A stretch of DNA of 64,000 nucleotides from CAZSAT01 sp964604675 (GTDB lineage Bacteria > Myxococcota_A > UBA796 > CAJQPC01), in assembly GCA_964604675.1 (NCBI GenBank), contig CAZSAT010000005.1:55460-119459 (forward strand), given 5' to 3'. Shown here in pieces: positions 15,737 through 24,428 of the stretch (position 1 is the first letter of the stretch; each line of letters begins with the position of its first letter). The notes beneath the pieces were generated by a model, which was not told the DNA's origin, made no database searches, and saw only the letters and a list, made by a program, of their open reading frames with translations. The position numbers and the translations under genes are program-made.

Positions 15737-16515
15737 GCCGGCAGCTCCAGGTGCACGATGCGCATCGCCTGGCGCACCGCGGTGAAGGGCCTCGTCACCC
15801 GCAGCCAGCGCCAGCGACCCGGCAGCACCTCGGCGTGGTGACCGACCGAGAGGAGGCGGGCGCCGGGCACGATGGCCAGCAGGTCCTCGGCGGCGTCGAG
15901 GCCCCAGCGGAAGGTGGCACCCGTGTCGGCGATGGTCCTGCTCCGCTGCCCGAAGCGGCTGCGCAGGAGGAAGGTCGCGATGCCCTCCAGCACCACCTCC
16001 GCGCCCGGGCGACGCCGGGCCAGCTCGCGCAGCAGCGCCTCCACGTCCTCCGGCGCCAGGTACATCAGGAGGCCTTCGGCGGTGAACAGGGTGGGGCCGT
16101 GCTCGACGTGGTCCCACCAGTCGGCGTCGAGCACGGACGCAGCGACCGTGATGCGCCCGGGCTCGTCGGGCAGCAGGCGCCCGCGGAGCTCGGCCACGGC
16201 CGGGAGGTCCACGTGCACCCACCGCCCTGCGCCGAGGCGCCACGCTCGGGTGCACAGCCCCGCGCCCAGCGCGACGACCTGTCCGTCGGGGTGCCGCGCC
16301 AGGAAGTCCCGCACCACCGCGTCCAGGAGCACGGTCCGCCCGACCACGGCCTCGACCTGGGTCCACGAGCGACCGTAGCGGTCCACGTCGAGCCCGAGGG
16401 TGTCGGCCATCTCGGCTCCGCGTGGATCCGCGAACACGCCGTCCTCCCGTCGGGTCTCCAGCACCCGGGCGGCGAGCGGGATGCAGAGGGTCTCGGACAC
16501 ACCCGTCAGCGTCAT
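15733..16515 (-). CDS. Leucine carboxyl methyltransferase (LCM)-family SAM methyltransferase
   Basis: The product has 260 residues. VVALGAGLCTRAWRLGAGRWVHVDLPAV (about 75-102) is the SAM site of the LCM/PPM family, with the acidic Asp that binds ribose, and FTAEGLLMYLAPEDVEALL is the conserved EG-x2-MYL motif. Bacterial members are often polyketide O-methyltransferases or of unknown use. The ATG overlaps the tetR stop by four nt (ATGA). Together with TetR and the thioesterase it may be a small detoxification or lipid-modification operon; the substrate is not inferable. Confidence 0.85.
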   Translation of the reverse strand: MTLTGVSETLCIPLAARVLETRREDGVFADPRGAEMADTLGLDVDRYGRSWTQVEAVVGRTVLLDAVVRDFLARHPDGQVVALGAGLCTRAWRLGAGRWVHVDLPAVAELRGRLLPDEPGRITVAASVLDADWWDHVEHGPTLFTAEGLLMYLAPEDVEALLRELARRRPGAEVVLEGIATFLLRSRFGQRSRTIADTGATFRWGLDAAEDLLAIVPGARLLSVGHHAEVLPGRWRWLRVTRPFTAVRQAMRIVHLELPA

Positions 16516-17102
16516 GGCAGGGCCTCCACCCAAGGCGCCACGAGGGCGCGCATCACGGCGCGGGAGCTGGCGACCGCCGCGGGATCGTCGTGCAGCGCGG
16601 TGTGCACGGCCAGGCCGTCCATCCACGCCATGATCGTGCAGACGATCGGTCGGGCCGGCAGGCTGCTCGAGAGGCCCATGCCCTCCACGAACACCTCGGC
16701 CGCGGCCTCCTCGAGCCGGAGGCCCGTGGCTGCCACGTGCGCCCGCAGCTCCGGATCCGTGCGCGCGACGAGCACGAGCTCCAGCCAGGCCGCGTGCTCC
16801 GGGCTGGTGTAGAGCTCCAGGAGCGCGTCGAGCACCGCATCGAGCCGCTTGGCGCCTGCGGGAGCCGCCCGCAGCAGGCCCGCGAACTCGCCGAGGCGAC
16901 GGGCGAAGAGGTGTTCGACCGCGTCGGCGAAGAGCTCGGCCTTCGTCGGATAGTGGTGCAGCTGGGCCCCCCGCGACACCCCCGCGCTCCGGCAGATCTC
17001 GGCGCTGCTGGTGCCTCGGTACCCGTGCTGCACGAGGCAGCTCACCGTGGCTTCGAGCAGCCGGGTGCGGGTCGCCGCGCTGCGCTGGGCTTGGGTCGTC
17101 AT
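16512..17102 (-). CDS. TetR-family transcriptional repressor
   Basis: This 196-residue regulator has a helix-turn-helix domain at about 12-58 (TSSAEICRSAGVSRGAQLHHYPTKAELF in two parts) and a variable ligand-binding domain after it. It is the first gene of an operon with an LCM-type methyltransferase and a hotdog thioesterase, joined by four-nt overlaps. An inverted repeat TTACAT-N14-ATGTAA begins two nt upstream of its ATG, which implies autorepression. The inducer is probably a hydrophobic small molecule, in line with the family but unproven. Confidence 0.92.
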   Translation of the reverse strand: MTTQAQRSAATRTRLLEATVSCLVQHGYRGTSSAEICRSAGVSRGAQLHHYPTKAELFADAVEHLFARRLGEFAGLLRAAPAGAKRLDAVLDALLELYTSPEHAAWLELVLVARTDPELRAHVAATGLRLEEAAAEVFVEGMGLSSSLPARPIVCTIMAWMDGLAVHTALHDDPAAVASSRAVMRALVAPWVEALP

Positions 17103-17103
17103 G

Positions 17104-17129
17104 TTACATACCGTCCAGACTGAATGTAA
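17104..17129. promoter_or_regulatory. Candidate TetR operator
   Basis: TTACAT (17104-17109) and ATGTAA (17124-17129) form an exact inverted repeat with a 14-nt centre in an AT-rich patch. It begins two nt upstream of the tetR start codon and lies between tetR and the divergent gene at 17182. Confidence 0.5.
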
Positions 17130-17169
17130 TTATGACAGCTTCTCCACCAGGTCAAGCCGCTCCGGCGCG

Positions 17170-17175
17170 TAGGCT
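17170..17175 (+). promoter_or_regulatory. Leaderless-type -10 box TAGGCT
   Basis: TAGGCT begins 12 nt before the ATG at 17182 with six nt between. The TAG is in frame and so fixes the start. Confidence 0.65.
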
Positions 17176-17181
17176 CCCGAC

Positions 17182-18255
17182 ATGCTGATCGTCCTGCTCG
17201 CCTGCACGGCGCCCACCCCGGCCGACACGGCCACGGCGGTGGACACGGCGCGAGGCGACGGCGAGCCGATGGACACGTCGGTGCGCGACACGGCGGGGGT
17301 CGGCGCGGGCCGTGCGCCCCTGCCCCTGGAGGTGGTCTCGCTCGGGGTCGGCGGCGTCTCGCTCCGCCACGGCGACACCCTCGTGTTGACGGCGCCGATG
17401 TACACCAACCCCGGCCTGGTCGAGGTGACGCTGGGCGACGTCGTGTCGGATCCGGACGTGGTCGACCACTACCTCGCCGCCGAGGAGGTCGCGGGCGCCG
17501 GCGCCATCCTGGTCGGCCACGCCCACTATGACCACCTGCTCGACGTGCCGAGGGTGCGAGAGCTCGCCGGCGAGCAGGCCCGGGTCTACGCGAACCTCTC
17601 CGCGGCCAACCTGCTGCCCGAGCTCGACGTGGTGGTGGTGAACGACGCCACGGACCCGCTCGTCGACCGCCGCATGTGCGCCGAAGCCGATCCGTGCACG
17701 GGGCTGCCGGCCGGTCTGGCGGGGACCTGGATCGAAGGCGAGGGCTTCCGCTTGCGCGCGCTGTGCTCCACGCACCCCGCCCAGTTCCTCGGCATCGTCC
17801 ACTTCGGCGAAGGCTGCGTGGAGGCGCCCCAGGAGAGCCCGCCCACAGCTGCCGGGGACTGGCTGGAGGGCGCCACGGTCGCCTGGCTCATCGACTTCCT
17901 CGACGACGAGGGCGAGGTCGCCCACCGCGTCTACTACCAGGACGCACCGACCAACGCCCCGGAGGGCCTGGTGCATCCGGACGTGCTCGCCGACCGCAGC
18001 GTCGACCTGGCGCTGCTGAACGTGGGATCCTTCGATGCCGTGCGCGATCATCCCACCCAGGCCCTCGCCAACCTCGCCCCCGCCTATGCGCTGGGCCTGC
18101 ACTGGGAGAACTTCTTCCAGACCCAGGACGCCGGCATCGAGCCCATCCCCTTCCACGCGGATCCCGCCGAGTTCGACGCTGCCGCCGAGGCCGCGCTGGG
18201 CGAGGACCGGTACTGGCGCCCGGAGCCGGGGGATCGGTACGAGTTCGAGCCGTGA
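17182..18255 (+). CDS. Metallo-beta-lactamase-fold lipoprotein
   Basis: The 357-residue protein starts MLIVLLAC (Cys8 lipobox) followed by a Thr/Asp linker of about 35 residues. GHAHYDHLLD (His113, His115, Asp117, His118) is the H-x-H-x-D-H dinuclear metal site, STHPAQFLG near 195 gives a further His, YYQDAP the bridging Asp and LHWENFF the last His. The pattern recalls UlaG-like and NAPE-phospholipase-D-like hydrolases; the substrate is unknown. The start is fixed by an in-frame TAG nine nt upstream. Its stop overlaps the start of the next lipoprotein gene by one base (TGATG), so the two are co-expressed and exported together. Confidence 0.82.
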   Translation: MLIVLLACTAPTPADTATAVDTARGDGEPMDTSVRDTAGVGAGRAPLPLEVVSLGVGGVSLRHGDTLVLTAPMYTNPGLVEVTLGDVVSDPDVVDHYLAAEEVAGAGAILVGHAHYDHLLDVPRVRELAGEQARVYANLSAANLLPELDVVVVNDATDPLVDRRMCAEADPCTGLPAGLAGTWIEGEGFRLRALCSTHPAQFLGIVHFGEGCVEAPQESPPTAAGDWLEGATVAWLIDFLDDEGEVAHRVYYQDAPTNAPEGLVHPDVLADRSVDLALLNVGSFDAVRDHPTQALANLAPAYALGLHWENFFQTQDAGIEPIPFHADPAEFDAAAEAALGEDRYWRPEPGDRYEFEP

Positions 18256-19214
18256 TGTGGTGGCTGGCGTGCGCCGCGCCCAAGGCTCCGGTCGACACGG
18301 CCATGGCCTCCTCGGGCGACACGGCTCGGATCGTGGACACGGCCACGAGGCCAGGCGACACGGCTAGCGGAACCGCCGGTGACACGGGGTCGAGCTTCGA
18401 GCTCACCGCGGCCGTGGAGGCCGCCGGCTACGCCGTCGCGCTGCGCACGAACCTGCCGGCCGACCTCGCGAGCTGCGAGCTCCTGGGAGCCGACTGCGCC
18501 GACGTGGACCTGGACGGTCTGGTGGACGCCTGGGAGGACCTGGTGCTCGACCGCCTTCGACCCTCCCTGCGCTTCGACGAGGCCGAGCCGCTGATGACCG
18601 ACGCCGGCGCGGTGCTCTTCGCGGTCGGTCGGGTGGCGCCGGCGGAGGACGGGCACGTCCGCGTCTACGTGATGAACGGCTTCAGCAGCGACTACGGGCG
18701 CTGTGGCATCAGCGCGCACGACGGCGACTCCGAACGGGTGGTGCTCGACCTGTCCGTGTCCGGCGGGGACGCGGAGGTCGTCGGCACCTACACCGCGGCC
18801 CACGAGGGGGAGCTCACCGACCACGGGGCCGTGTTCACCGACGTGCAGCTGCTCGACGCCGAGTTCGTGGACGACGCGTGGACGGGCGAGCCGCGCTGGC
18901 GCGTGTACAGCTCGGACGGCAAGCACGCGAGCTACCACACGGTCCAGGCCTGCGAGGACGCCGAGTGGGTCGTCTGCCTCGAGGAGGACTGCGCGCCCGA
19001 CGGCGTGGACGACGAGACCGCGTGGGACCGCCTGCCGCCCGTGATCAACGCTGGGGAGGAGCACGCCCCTCGCGTGACCGACCTCGCGGCCATCGGCTTC
19101 CCGGACGAGGACGCGTGGGCCGACCAGGAGTTCTGCGGCGGGCTCGGGCGCGGGAGCGGCTGCAGCTCGTCGATCCGCGAGAAGCTGCTGGAAGACCCCT
19201 TCAGCACCCGGTAG
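18255..19214 (+). CDS. Lipoprotein, possibly Vps62/DUF946-like
   Basis: The 319-residue protein begins MWWLAC, leaving only five residues before the lipobox Cys, then a linker rich in DTA repeats to about residue 45. The body has LRPSLRFDEAEP, DYGRCGISAHDGDSERVV, YTAAHEGE and YSSDGKHASYHT, a pattern that recalls Vps62/DUF946 proteins, although I cannot confirm that family. DADLDGLVDAWED-like text near 80 resembles a calcium loop. The ATG overlaps the stop of the metallo-beta-lactamase-fold gene (TGATG). A longer reading frame exists upstream but has no signal sequence, so the short start is preferred. Function unknown. Confidence 0.7.
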   Translation: MWWLACAAPKAPVDTAMASSGDTARIVDTATRPGDTASGTAGDTGSSFELTAAVEAAGYAVALRTNLPADLASCELLGADCADVDLDGLVDAWEDLVLDRLRPSLRFDEAEPLMTDAGAVLFAVGRVAPAEDGHVRVYVMNGFSSDYGRCGISAHDGDSERVVLDLSVSGGDAEVVGTYTAAHEGELTDHGAVFTDVQLLDAEFVDDAWTGEPRWRVYSSDGKHASYHTVQACEDAEWVVCLEEDCAPDGVDDETAWDRLPPVINAGEEHAPRVTDLAAIGFPDEDAWADQEFCGGLGRGSGCSSSIREKLLEDPFSTR

Positions 19215-19298
19215 GAGCGCGTGGTGGTACGGCCGCTCCATGCTCCTGCCCGGAGGGCGTGACGTACCCTCCCCCGCAACCCTAGGCACCTCGGCGAC

Positions 19299-19382
19299 GT
19301 GGAGCTCGATCCGACACGGCTCGCCGGCGTGCTCGTCGGGCTTGTGGTCGTCCTGGGGCTCGGGTGGTGGTGGCTCGGCTGA
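19299..19382 (+). CDS. Possible 27-residue membrane peptide
   Basis: A GTG-started frame encodes MELDPTRLAG, then a run of Val, Leu and Gly, three Trp and LG before TGA. The hydrophobic run spans about 16 residues, enough for one membrane helix. There is no clear ribosome-binding site, and the rest of 19215-19497 has no other candidate gene. It could be a chance frame in GC-rich spacer; kept because the composition is so clearly membrane-like. Confidence 0.25.
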   Translation: MELDPTRLAGVLVGLVVVLGLGWWWLG

Positions 19383-19497
19383 GGGAGGCGCCAGGCCCTC
19401 CGCCGCGCGTGCGTAGGCACTCCCGCTCGGCCGCCCAGCCCCGAGTCGCAGCCTGGTCGCGCCGTTTCGCGTGCTCGACTACGCTCGGACTCGGCCC

Positions 19498-22400
19498 ATG
19501 TCCCTCCCCCTCCCCTTCCCCCTGCTCTTCGCCTTGCTGCTCGGCTGCGGGGGCACCGTCGCGACCACGGAGCCGCCCACCGAGGAAGCGATCGAGGACC
19601 CAGGGGACACCGGCGAGGCTCCGAGCGGCGAGGCGGAGCCGGCCCCCGACGCGCCCTGGAACCGCGACGAGGTGGAGGCCCCGGGCTCCATCACCTTCAC
19701 CGAGCTCGCCTACCACCCCGCCGCCGGGGACAGCGAGTGGCTGGAGCTCCACAACCCCATGGCCCTGGACATGGACCTGTCGGGCTGGTCGCTCTCCGGC
19801 GGCGTGAGCTTCGCCTTCGCCGAGGGCACCGTGCTGGCGGCGGGCGGCTACCTGGTGGTGGCCGCCGACCCGGACGCGCTCGACACCGACGCCCTCGGCC
19901 CCTGGCAGGGCGAGCTCGACAACGGAGGCGAGCGGCTGGAGCTCGTCAGCTACTCCGGTCGCCGCATCGACACCGTACGCTACGGCGACGACACGCCCTG
20001 GCCCGTGCATCCGGACGGCTCGGGGGTCACCCTCGCCAAGATCGCGCCCACCTCGGCCAGCGACCGCGCCGAGCACTGGGCCGGCAGCCGCGCGCTCGGG
20101 GGCACGCCCGGCGAGGCCAACGGGCTGGACCCGCTGGAGCCACCGACGGTGGCGGTGCTGGTCGCGGAAGACGCCACCTGGACCTACGACGCCTCGGGTG
20201 CGCCGGAGGACGGTTGGCAGGACCCCGGCTTCGACGACGCCGGCTGGGAGAGCGGCCAGGCGCCCTTCTTCGCCGGCGCGGTGGACGAGCTGGTGGAGGC
20301 CACCGCCTGGGCCACCGCCGACAACTACTTCGCGCTCTACGTGGGCGAGGCCGACGGCGGCGCCCTCCAGCTGGTGGGCGAGGACACCGACGGCAGCTGG
20401 ACCACGGTGGAGGAGATCGCCCTGGAGGTGGGGCCCGCCGACCACCTCTACGTCGCAGCATGGGAGCTCACGGGCGACTCCAGCTCGCCGCAGATGGTCA
20501 TCGCGGAGCTGGAGCTGCCCGACGAGCTGGTGGGCACCGACGCCTCGAGCTGGGAGTGGGTGCTGGGCCCGAGCGGGGCCAACCCGCAGGCGCTGCCGGG
20601 CAACGCGCCGCCGAGCGAGGAGGAGGTGGCGAGCGTCGTCGACGCCGCGAACGCCGACGGCAGCTGGGAGCCACCCGCGGTGGAGGCCAGCCGCGGCACC
20701 AGCCCGTGGGGCAGCTCGGTCGGCGACGCCTTCACCGACGCGGCGCTCTACGTCTGGGCCGACACCTTCGACGCCAGCTCGGTGACCAACAGCCAGGACA
20801 CCTACGCGCTCTTCCGGAGCGTCGATCCGGTGGCCGGGCCGAGCGGCAACGCTGAGCTGGAGGACCTCCCCACCCAGCTGGTGCTGCGCACCCCCTTCTC
20901 CTTCGAGGGCAGCCCGTCGGCCGCCACGCTGACCCTGGACTGCACCGTGGACGATGGCGCCGCCATCTACCTGAACGGCGAGGAGGTGCTGCGGGTGAAC
21001 CTGCCGGTCGGGGACCTGGAGCCGGACACCCTCGCGGAGGAGGCGGTGGACGAGCTGCTCGTCTACGAGACGATCCCCACCGACGCCCTGCTCCACGGCG
21101 ACAACGTGCTCGCCGTGGCCCTGCACCAGGCCGAGGCCGAGGACACCGACCTGGCCTTCGCCTGCGAGCTCACCGCCGTGACCAGGAACGAGGTGGCGGA
21201 GACCGTGCTGCTGGCCGAGGTTGCGGCGGGCGGAGCCTGGGTGGAGCTGGTCGACGTGAGCGGCGCGAGCCAGGTGCTCGACGGACTCGTGCTCGCCAGC
21301 TCCGCGGGCCACGAGCTGGCTCTCGAGGGGGAGCTGGAGCCGGGCGAGCGGGCGGTCGTGGAGGGCTGGACCCTGGATGCCGGGGAGCGCCTGTTCCTCT
21401 CGGACGGCGAGGTGCTGCTGGACGCCGTGCGGGTGGACGACCGCGCCCGTGCGCGGCTGCACGAAGCCGGCGACTGGGGCTTCCCGGCCGAAGAGACCCC
21501 CGGCGACGAGAACGTCTTCGCGCTCCACGACGAGGTGGTGATCCACGAGATCCAGTACCACCAGGCACCCGTCTCCCGGGAAGGCGAGGCCTACGCGGAG
21601 CGGGACGAGGAGTGGATCGAGCTCTTCAACCGGGGCGACGAGGAGGTGGACCTGAGCGGCTGGCAGCTCGTGGACGCGGTGGCCTTCGAGCTGCCGGAGG
21701 GCACGGTGCTGGAGGCCGGGGGACACCTGGTGGTGGCCCGGGATCCCGCGGCACTGGAGGTCGAGGCGGTCGGCGGCTGGGAGGGCAGCCTGGGCAACGG
21801 AGGCGACCGGATCGTGCTGATCGACGCGGCGGGCAACGTGGCCGACGAGGTGCGCTACAGCGACGGCGGGCGCTGGCCGGCGGCCGCGGACGGTGGCGGC
21901 TCGACGCTGGAGCTCCGGGACCCCTGGGCCGACAACGCAGTGCCCGAGGCCTGGGCCGCGAGCGACGAGAGCGGACACACCGCGTGGGGGTGGACCACCC
22001 TCCGCGGCGTCGCCACCCCGAGCGCCGTCGGACCCGACGGGCAGTGGGAGGAGCTGGTGCTGGGCCTGCTGGACGCCGGCGAGGTGCTGATCGACGACCT
22101 CAGCCTGGTGCGGGACCCCGACGGGTCCCGGGTGGAGCTGGTGCAGGACGGCACCTTCGACGACGCCGCGGCCTCCTGGCGCCTGCTCGGCACCCACCGC
22201 CACAGCGAGGTGGTGGAGGACCCGGACGACCCCGGCAACCCGGTGCTCCGCCTGGTGGCGACCGGACCCACCGGGCACATGCACAACCACGCCGAGACCA
22301 CCCTGCTCGAGGACCTCGGCGCCCACGACTACGAGCTGAGCTTCCGCGCGCGCTGGGTCTCCGGCAGCAACCAGCTGCACAGCCGCCTCTACTTCAACCG

Positions 22401-24189
22401 CCTGGCGAACACGACCCTGGTGGCGCAGCCCGAAATGTCGGGCACGCCCGGGGAGGCGAACTCGGTGGCGGAGGACAACGTCGGGCCGACCTTCCAGGAC
22501 TTCCAGCAGGACGTGGTGGTGCCGACGCCGGGCCAGCCGGTGGTGGTGAGCGTGTCGGTGGACGACCCGGACGGGGTGGAGGCCGTGACGGTGTGGGCCT
22601 CGGTCGACGGCGGGGCCTTCGAGGGGACGGCGATGGCCGAGGAGCGGCCCGGCAGCTGGTGGGCCGAGCTGGACGGCGAGGAGGAGGGGGCGCTCGTGCA
22701 GCTCTACGTGGAGGCCGAGGACGGGACCGGCGAGACCGCCACCTTCCCGGCCGGCGGCGTGCACTCCCGCGCGCTGTACCGGGTGGCCTCGGGCACCGAC
22801 GCCACCGAGGGGCTGCGCACCTTCCGCCTGTTGATGACCGAGGAGGACGCGGCCTGGCTGCACGAGGACGTGCACCTGATGAGCAACGACCGGGTCGGGG
22901 CGACGGTCGTCTACGACGAGCGGGAGATCTTCTACGACGTGGGCGTGCGGCTGAAGGGCAGCCAGCGGGGGCGGCCGACGAGCGCGCGGGTGGGCTACGG
23001 CGTGCGCTTCGACGACGCGCAGCCCTTTCGGGGCAGCCACACCAGCGTGATGCTCGATCGCTCCGAGGGCGTGGGCTACGGCCAGCGCGAGGTGCTGCTG
23101 AACCTGGTGATGACCCGGGCGGGCTCGGTGTCCGGCGAGCACAACGACCTGGTGCACCTGGAGGCGCCCGTGGCCACCTACGACGGGCCGGCGGAGCTGC
23201 AGCTCGACCGCTTCACCGACCTGGTGCTGGCCTCGCAGTTCGCAGACGGCGACGACGGCACGCGCTTCGAGTACGAGCTGATCTACTACCCCTACACCAC
23301 CGACGACGGCACCGCGGAGGGGCTGAAGCTCCCCCAACCCGACAGCGTGGTGGGCACCAGCGTGACCGATCTGGGTGACGACGCGGAGGCCTGGCGGTGG
23401 ACCTGGCTCATCAAGAACAACACGCGTCGCGACGACTACAGCGCCGTGCAGGCCCTCGGGCGCACCTTCGACCTGAGCGGCGAGGACTTCTTCGCGGAGG
23501 TGGGCGAGGTCATCGACGTGGAGCAGTGGCTGGAGGCCTTCGCGTACATGACGCTCAGCGGCGCGACCGACCAGTACGGCGCTGGGAGCCAGCACAACGC
23601 CCAGGTCTACGTGCGTCCGGAAGACGGACGGGTGCTGCTCTTCCCCCACGACCTGGACTACTTCTCCAGCAGCTCCATGGCCTTGGTGGGCCAGAGCGAC
23701 CTCGCGCAGCTCTTGGAGGACCCGGCCAACGAGCGCTCCTACTACGGGTACCTGCACGCCATCCTCGAGCGCGCCTACTCCACCGACCACCTGGGGCCCT
23801 GGTGCGATCAGCTCGGCGAGCTGCTCCCGGGCCAGGACTTCGCCAGCCACTGCGCCTTCGTGGACGACCGGGCGGCGTGGGTGTGGAGCGGCTCGTCGGA
23901 GTCCATCGACGCGGTGATGCCGTGGGTCGACTTCCAGATCACCACCAACGGCGGCGAGGACTTCTCCGCGGCGGGGGCGGCGGTGTTGCTGGAGGGCACG
24001 GCCTGGGTGGACGTGCGCGCGATCCGGCTCGAGGGCGAGGCCGACGACCTGGAGCTGAGCTGGCTCGACGGGCAGACCTGGCAGGCGACCGCGCCGCTGG
24101 CGCTCGGAGCGAACAGCCTGGTGCTGGAGGCGATCGACCGGCAGGGGGAGGTGGTGGCGACGGACGCCGTGGTGGTCACCCGCGAGTGA
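19498..24189 (+). CDS. Giant lipoprotein with lamin-tail and CotH-kinase-like domains
   Basis: The 1563-residue secreted protein starts MSLPLPFPLLFALLLGC, a normal-length lipoprotein signal (Cys17), then an acidic linker. A lamin-tail domain lies at about 62-165 (ITFTELAYHPAAGDSEWLELHN). A galactose-binding-like segment follows near 215-350 and repeats near 430-560, then lamin-tail-like domains near 570-650 and 678-790. A carbohydrate-binding-like segment is at about 855-970, an Ig-like part near 1010-1080 and a CotH-kinase-like domain at about 1100-1420, with FDDAQPFRGSH, KNNTRRDDYSA and LFPHDLDYFSSSS. CotH proteins phosphorylate spore-coat proteins in Bacillus; in Myxococcota secreted CotH/lamin-tail fusions are common and uncharacterised. 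A divergent-looking antisense frame is an artefact of GC bias. Confidence 0.85.
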   Translation: MSLPLPFPLLFALLLGCGGTVATTEPPTEEAIEDPGDTGEAPSGEAEPAPDAPWNRDEVEAPGSITFTELAYHPAAGDSEWLELHNPMALDMDLSGWSLSGGVSFAFAEGTVLAAGGYLVVAADPDALDTDALGPWQGELDNGGERLELVSYSGRRIDTVRYGDDTPWPVHPDGSGVTLAKIAPTSASDRAEHWAGSRALGGTPGEANGLDPLEPPTVAVLVAEDATWTYDASGAPEDGWQDPGFDDAGWESGQAPFFAGAVDELVEATAWATADNYFALYVGEADGGALQLVGEDTDGSWTTVEEIALEVGPADHLYVAAWELTGDSSSPQMVIAELELPDELVGTDASSWEWVLGPSGANPQALPGNAPPSEEEVASVVDAANADGSWEPPAVEASRGTSPWGSSVGDAFTDAALYVWADTFDASSVTNSQDTYALFRSVDPVAGPSGNAELEDLPTQLVLRTPFSFEGSPSAATLTLDCTVDDGAAIYLNGEEVLRVNLPVGDLEPDTLAEEAVDELLVYETIPTDALLHGDNVLAVALHQAEAEDTDLAFACELTAVTRNEVAETVLLAEVAAGGAWVELVDVSGASQVLDGLVLASSAGHELALEGELEPGERAVVEGWTLDAGERLFLSDGEVLLDAVRVDDRARARLHEAGDWGFPAEETPGDENVFALHDEVVIHEIQYHQAPVSREGEAYAERDEEWIELFNRGDEEVDLSGWQLVDAVAFELPEGTVLEAGGHLVVARDPAALEVEAVGGWEGSLGNGGDRIVLIDAAGNVADEVRYSDGGRWPAAADGGGSTLELRDPWADNAVPEAWAASDESGHTAWGWTTLRGVATPSAVGPDGQWEELVLGLLDAGEVLIDDLSLVRDPDGSRVELVQDGTFDDAAASWRLLGTHRHSEVVEDPDDPGNPVLRLVATGPTGHMHNHAETTLLEDLGAHDYELSFRARWVSGSNQLHSRLYFNRLANTTLVAQPEMSGTPGEANSVAEDNVGPTFQDFQQDVVVPTPGQPVVVSVSVDDPDGVEAVTVWASVDGGAFEGTAMAEERPGSWWAELDGEEEGALVQLYVEAEDGTGETATFPAGGVHSRALYRVASGTDATEGLRTFRLLMTEEDAAWLHEDVHLMSNDRVGATVVYDEREIFYDVGVRLKGSQRGRPTSARVGYGVRFDDAQPFRGSHTSVMLDRSEGVGYGQREVLLNLVMTRAGSVSGEHNDLVHLEAPVATYDGPAELQLDRFTDLVLASQFADGDDGTRFEYELIYYPYTTDDGTAEGLKLPQPDSVVGTSVTDLGDDAEAWRWTWLIKNNTRRDDYSAVQALGRTFDLSGEDFFAEVGEVIDVEQWLEAFAYMTLSGATDQYGAGSQHNAQVYVRPEDGRVLLFPHDLDYFSSSSMALVGQSDLAQLLEDPANERSYYGYLHAILERAYSTDHLGPWCDQLGELLPGQDFASHCAFVDDRAAWVWSGSSESIDAVMPWVDFQITTNGGEDFSAAGAAVLLEGTAWVDVRAIRLEGEADDLELSWLDGQTWQATAPLALGANSLVLEAIDRQGEVVATDAVVVTRE

Positions 24190-24219
24190 GCGCGGAGCGT
24201 GCCCGGCGCTTCGCGCCTA

Positions 24220-24428
24220 CTCGCCTCCTCCTTCGGCGCTTCGCGCCTACGTCCGGCGGGCGGTAAGCACCGCTCCGCCGCGTCGCCCGAAGACAGCGGC
24301 GGCGAAGAGACGGCGATGGCGTCTCCCTACGCTCCTGGCTCGCTCCGGCGCTTCGCGCCTGCGTTCGCCGGAGGTAGCTTCGGCTTCGCTCCGGCCTTCG
24401 GCCCGGAGCTTACGCCTCGCTACTCCAC
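24220..24428 (-). repeat. Copy A of ~208-bp dispersed inverted repeat
   Basis: On the minus strand this copy begins in the last codons of the sulfatase-like gene (GTGGAGTAG) and runs 200 nt beyond its stop. It matches 35966-36173 on the plus strand, with the first ~100 nt identical and the rest differing at scattered bases. It contains internal hairpins (for example GCTCCGG with CGGAGC) and a short motif, CGGCGCTTCGCGCC, that recurs at 24204, 24234 and about 24346. Together with 24190-24219 it fills the whole space between the CotH and sulfatase-like genes, and I see no gene in it. Confidence 0.9.

Noticed and set aside
19282..23850. Very long open frame on the minus strand opposite the CotH gene
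   Set aside because: It has no start signal and its composition is Val/Gly/His/Arg-rich; it mirrors the codon bias of the real gene on the other strand, as is common in GC-rich DNA.
24190..24428. A CRISPR-like array, because CGGCGCTTCGCGCC recurs
   Set aside because: The copies are unevenly spaced and part of one longer repeat element; there are no spacers or cas genes.
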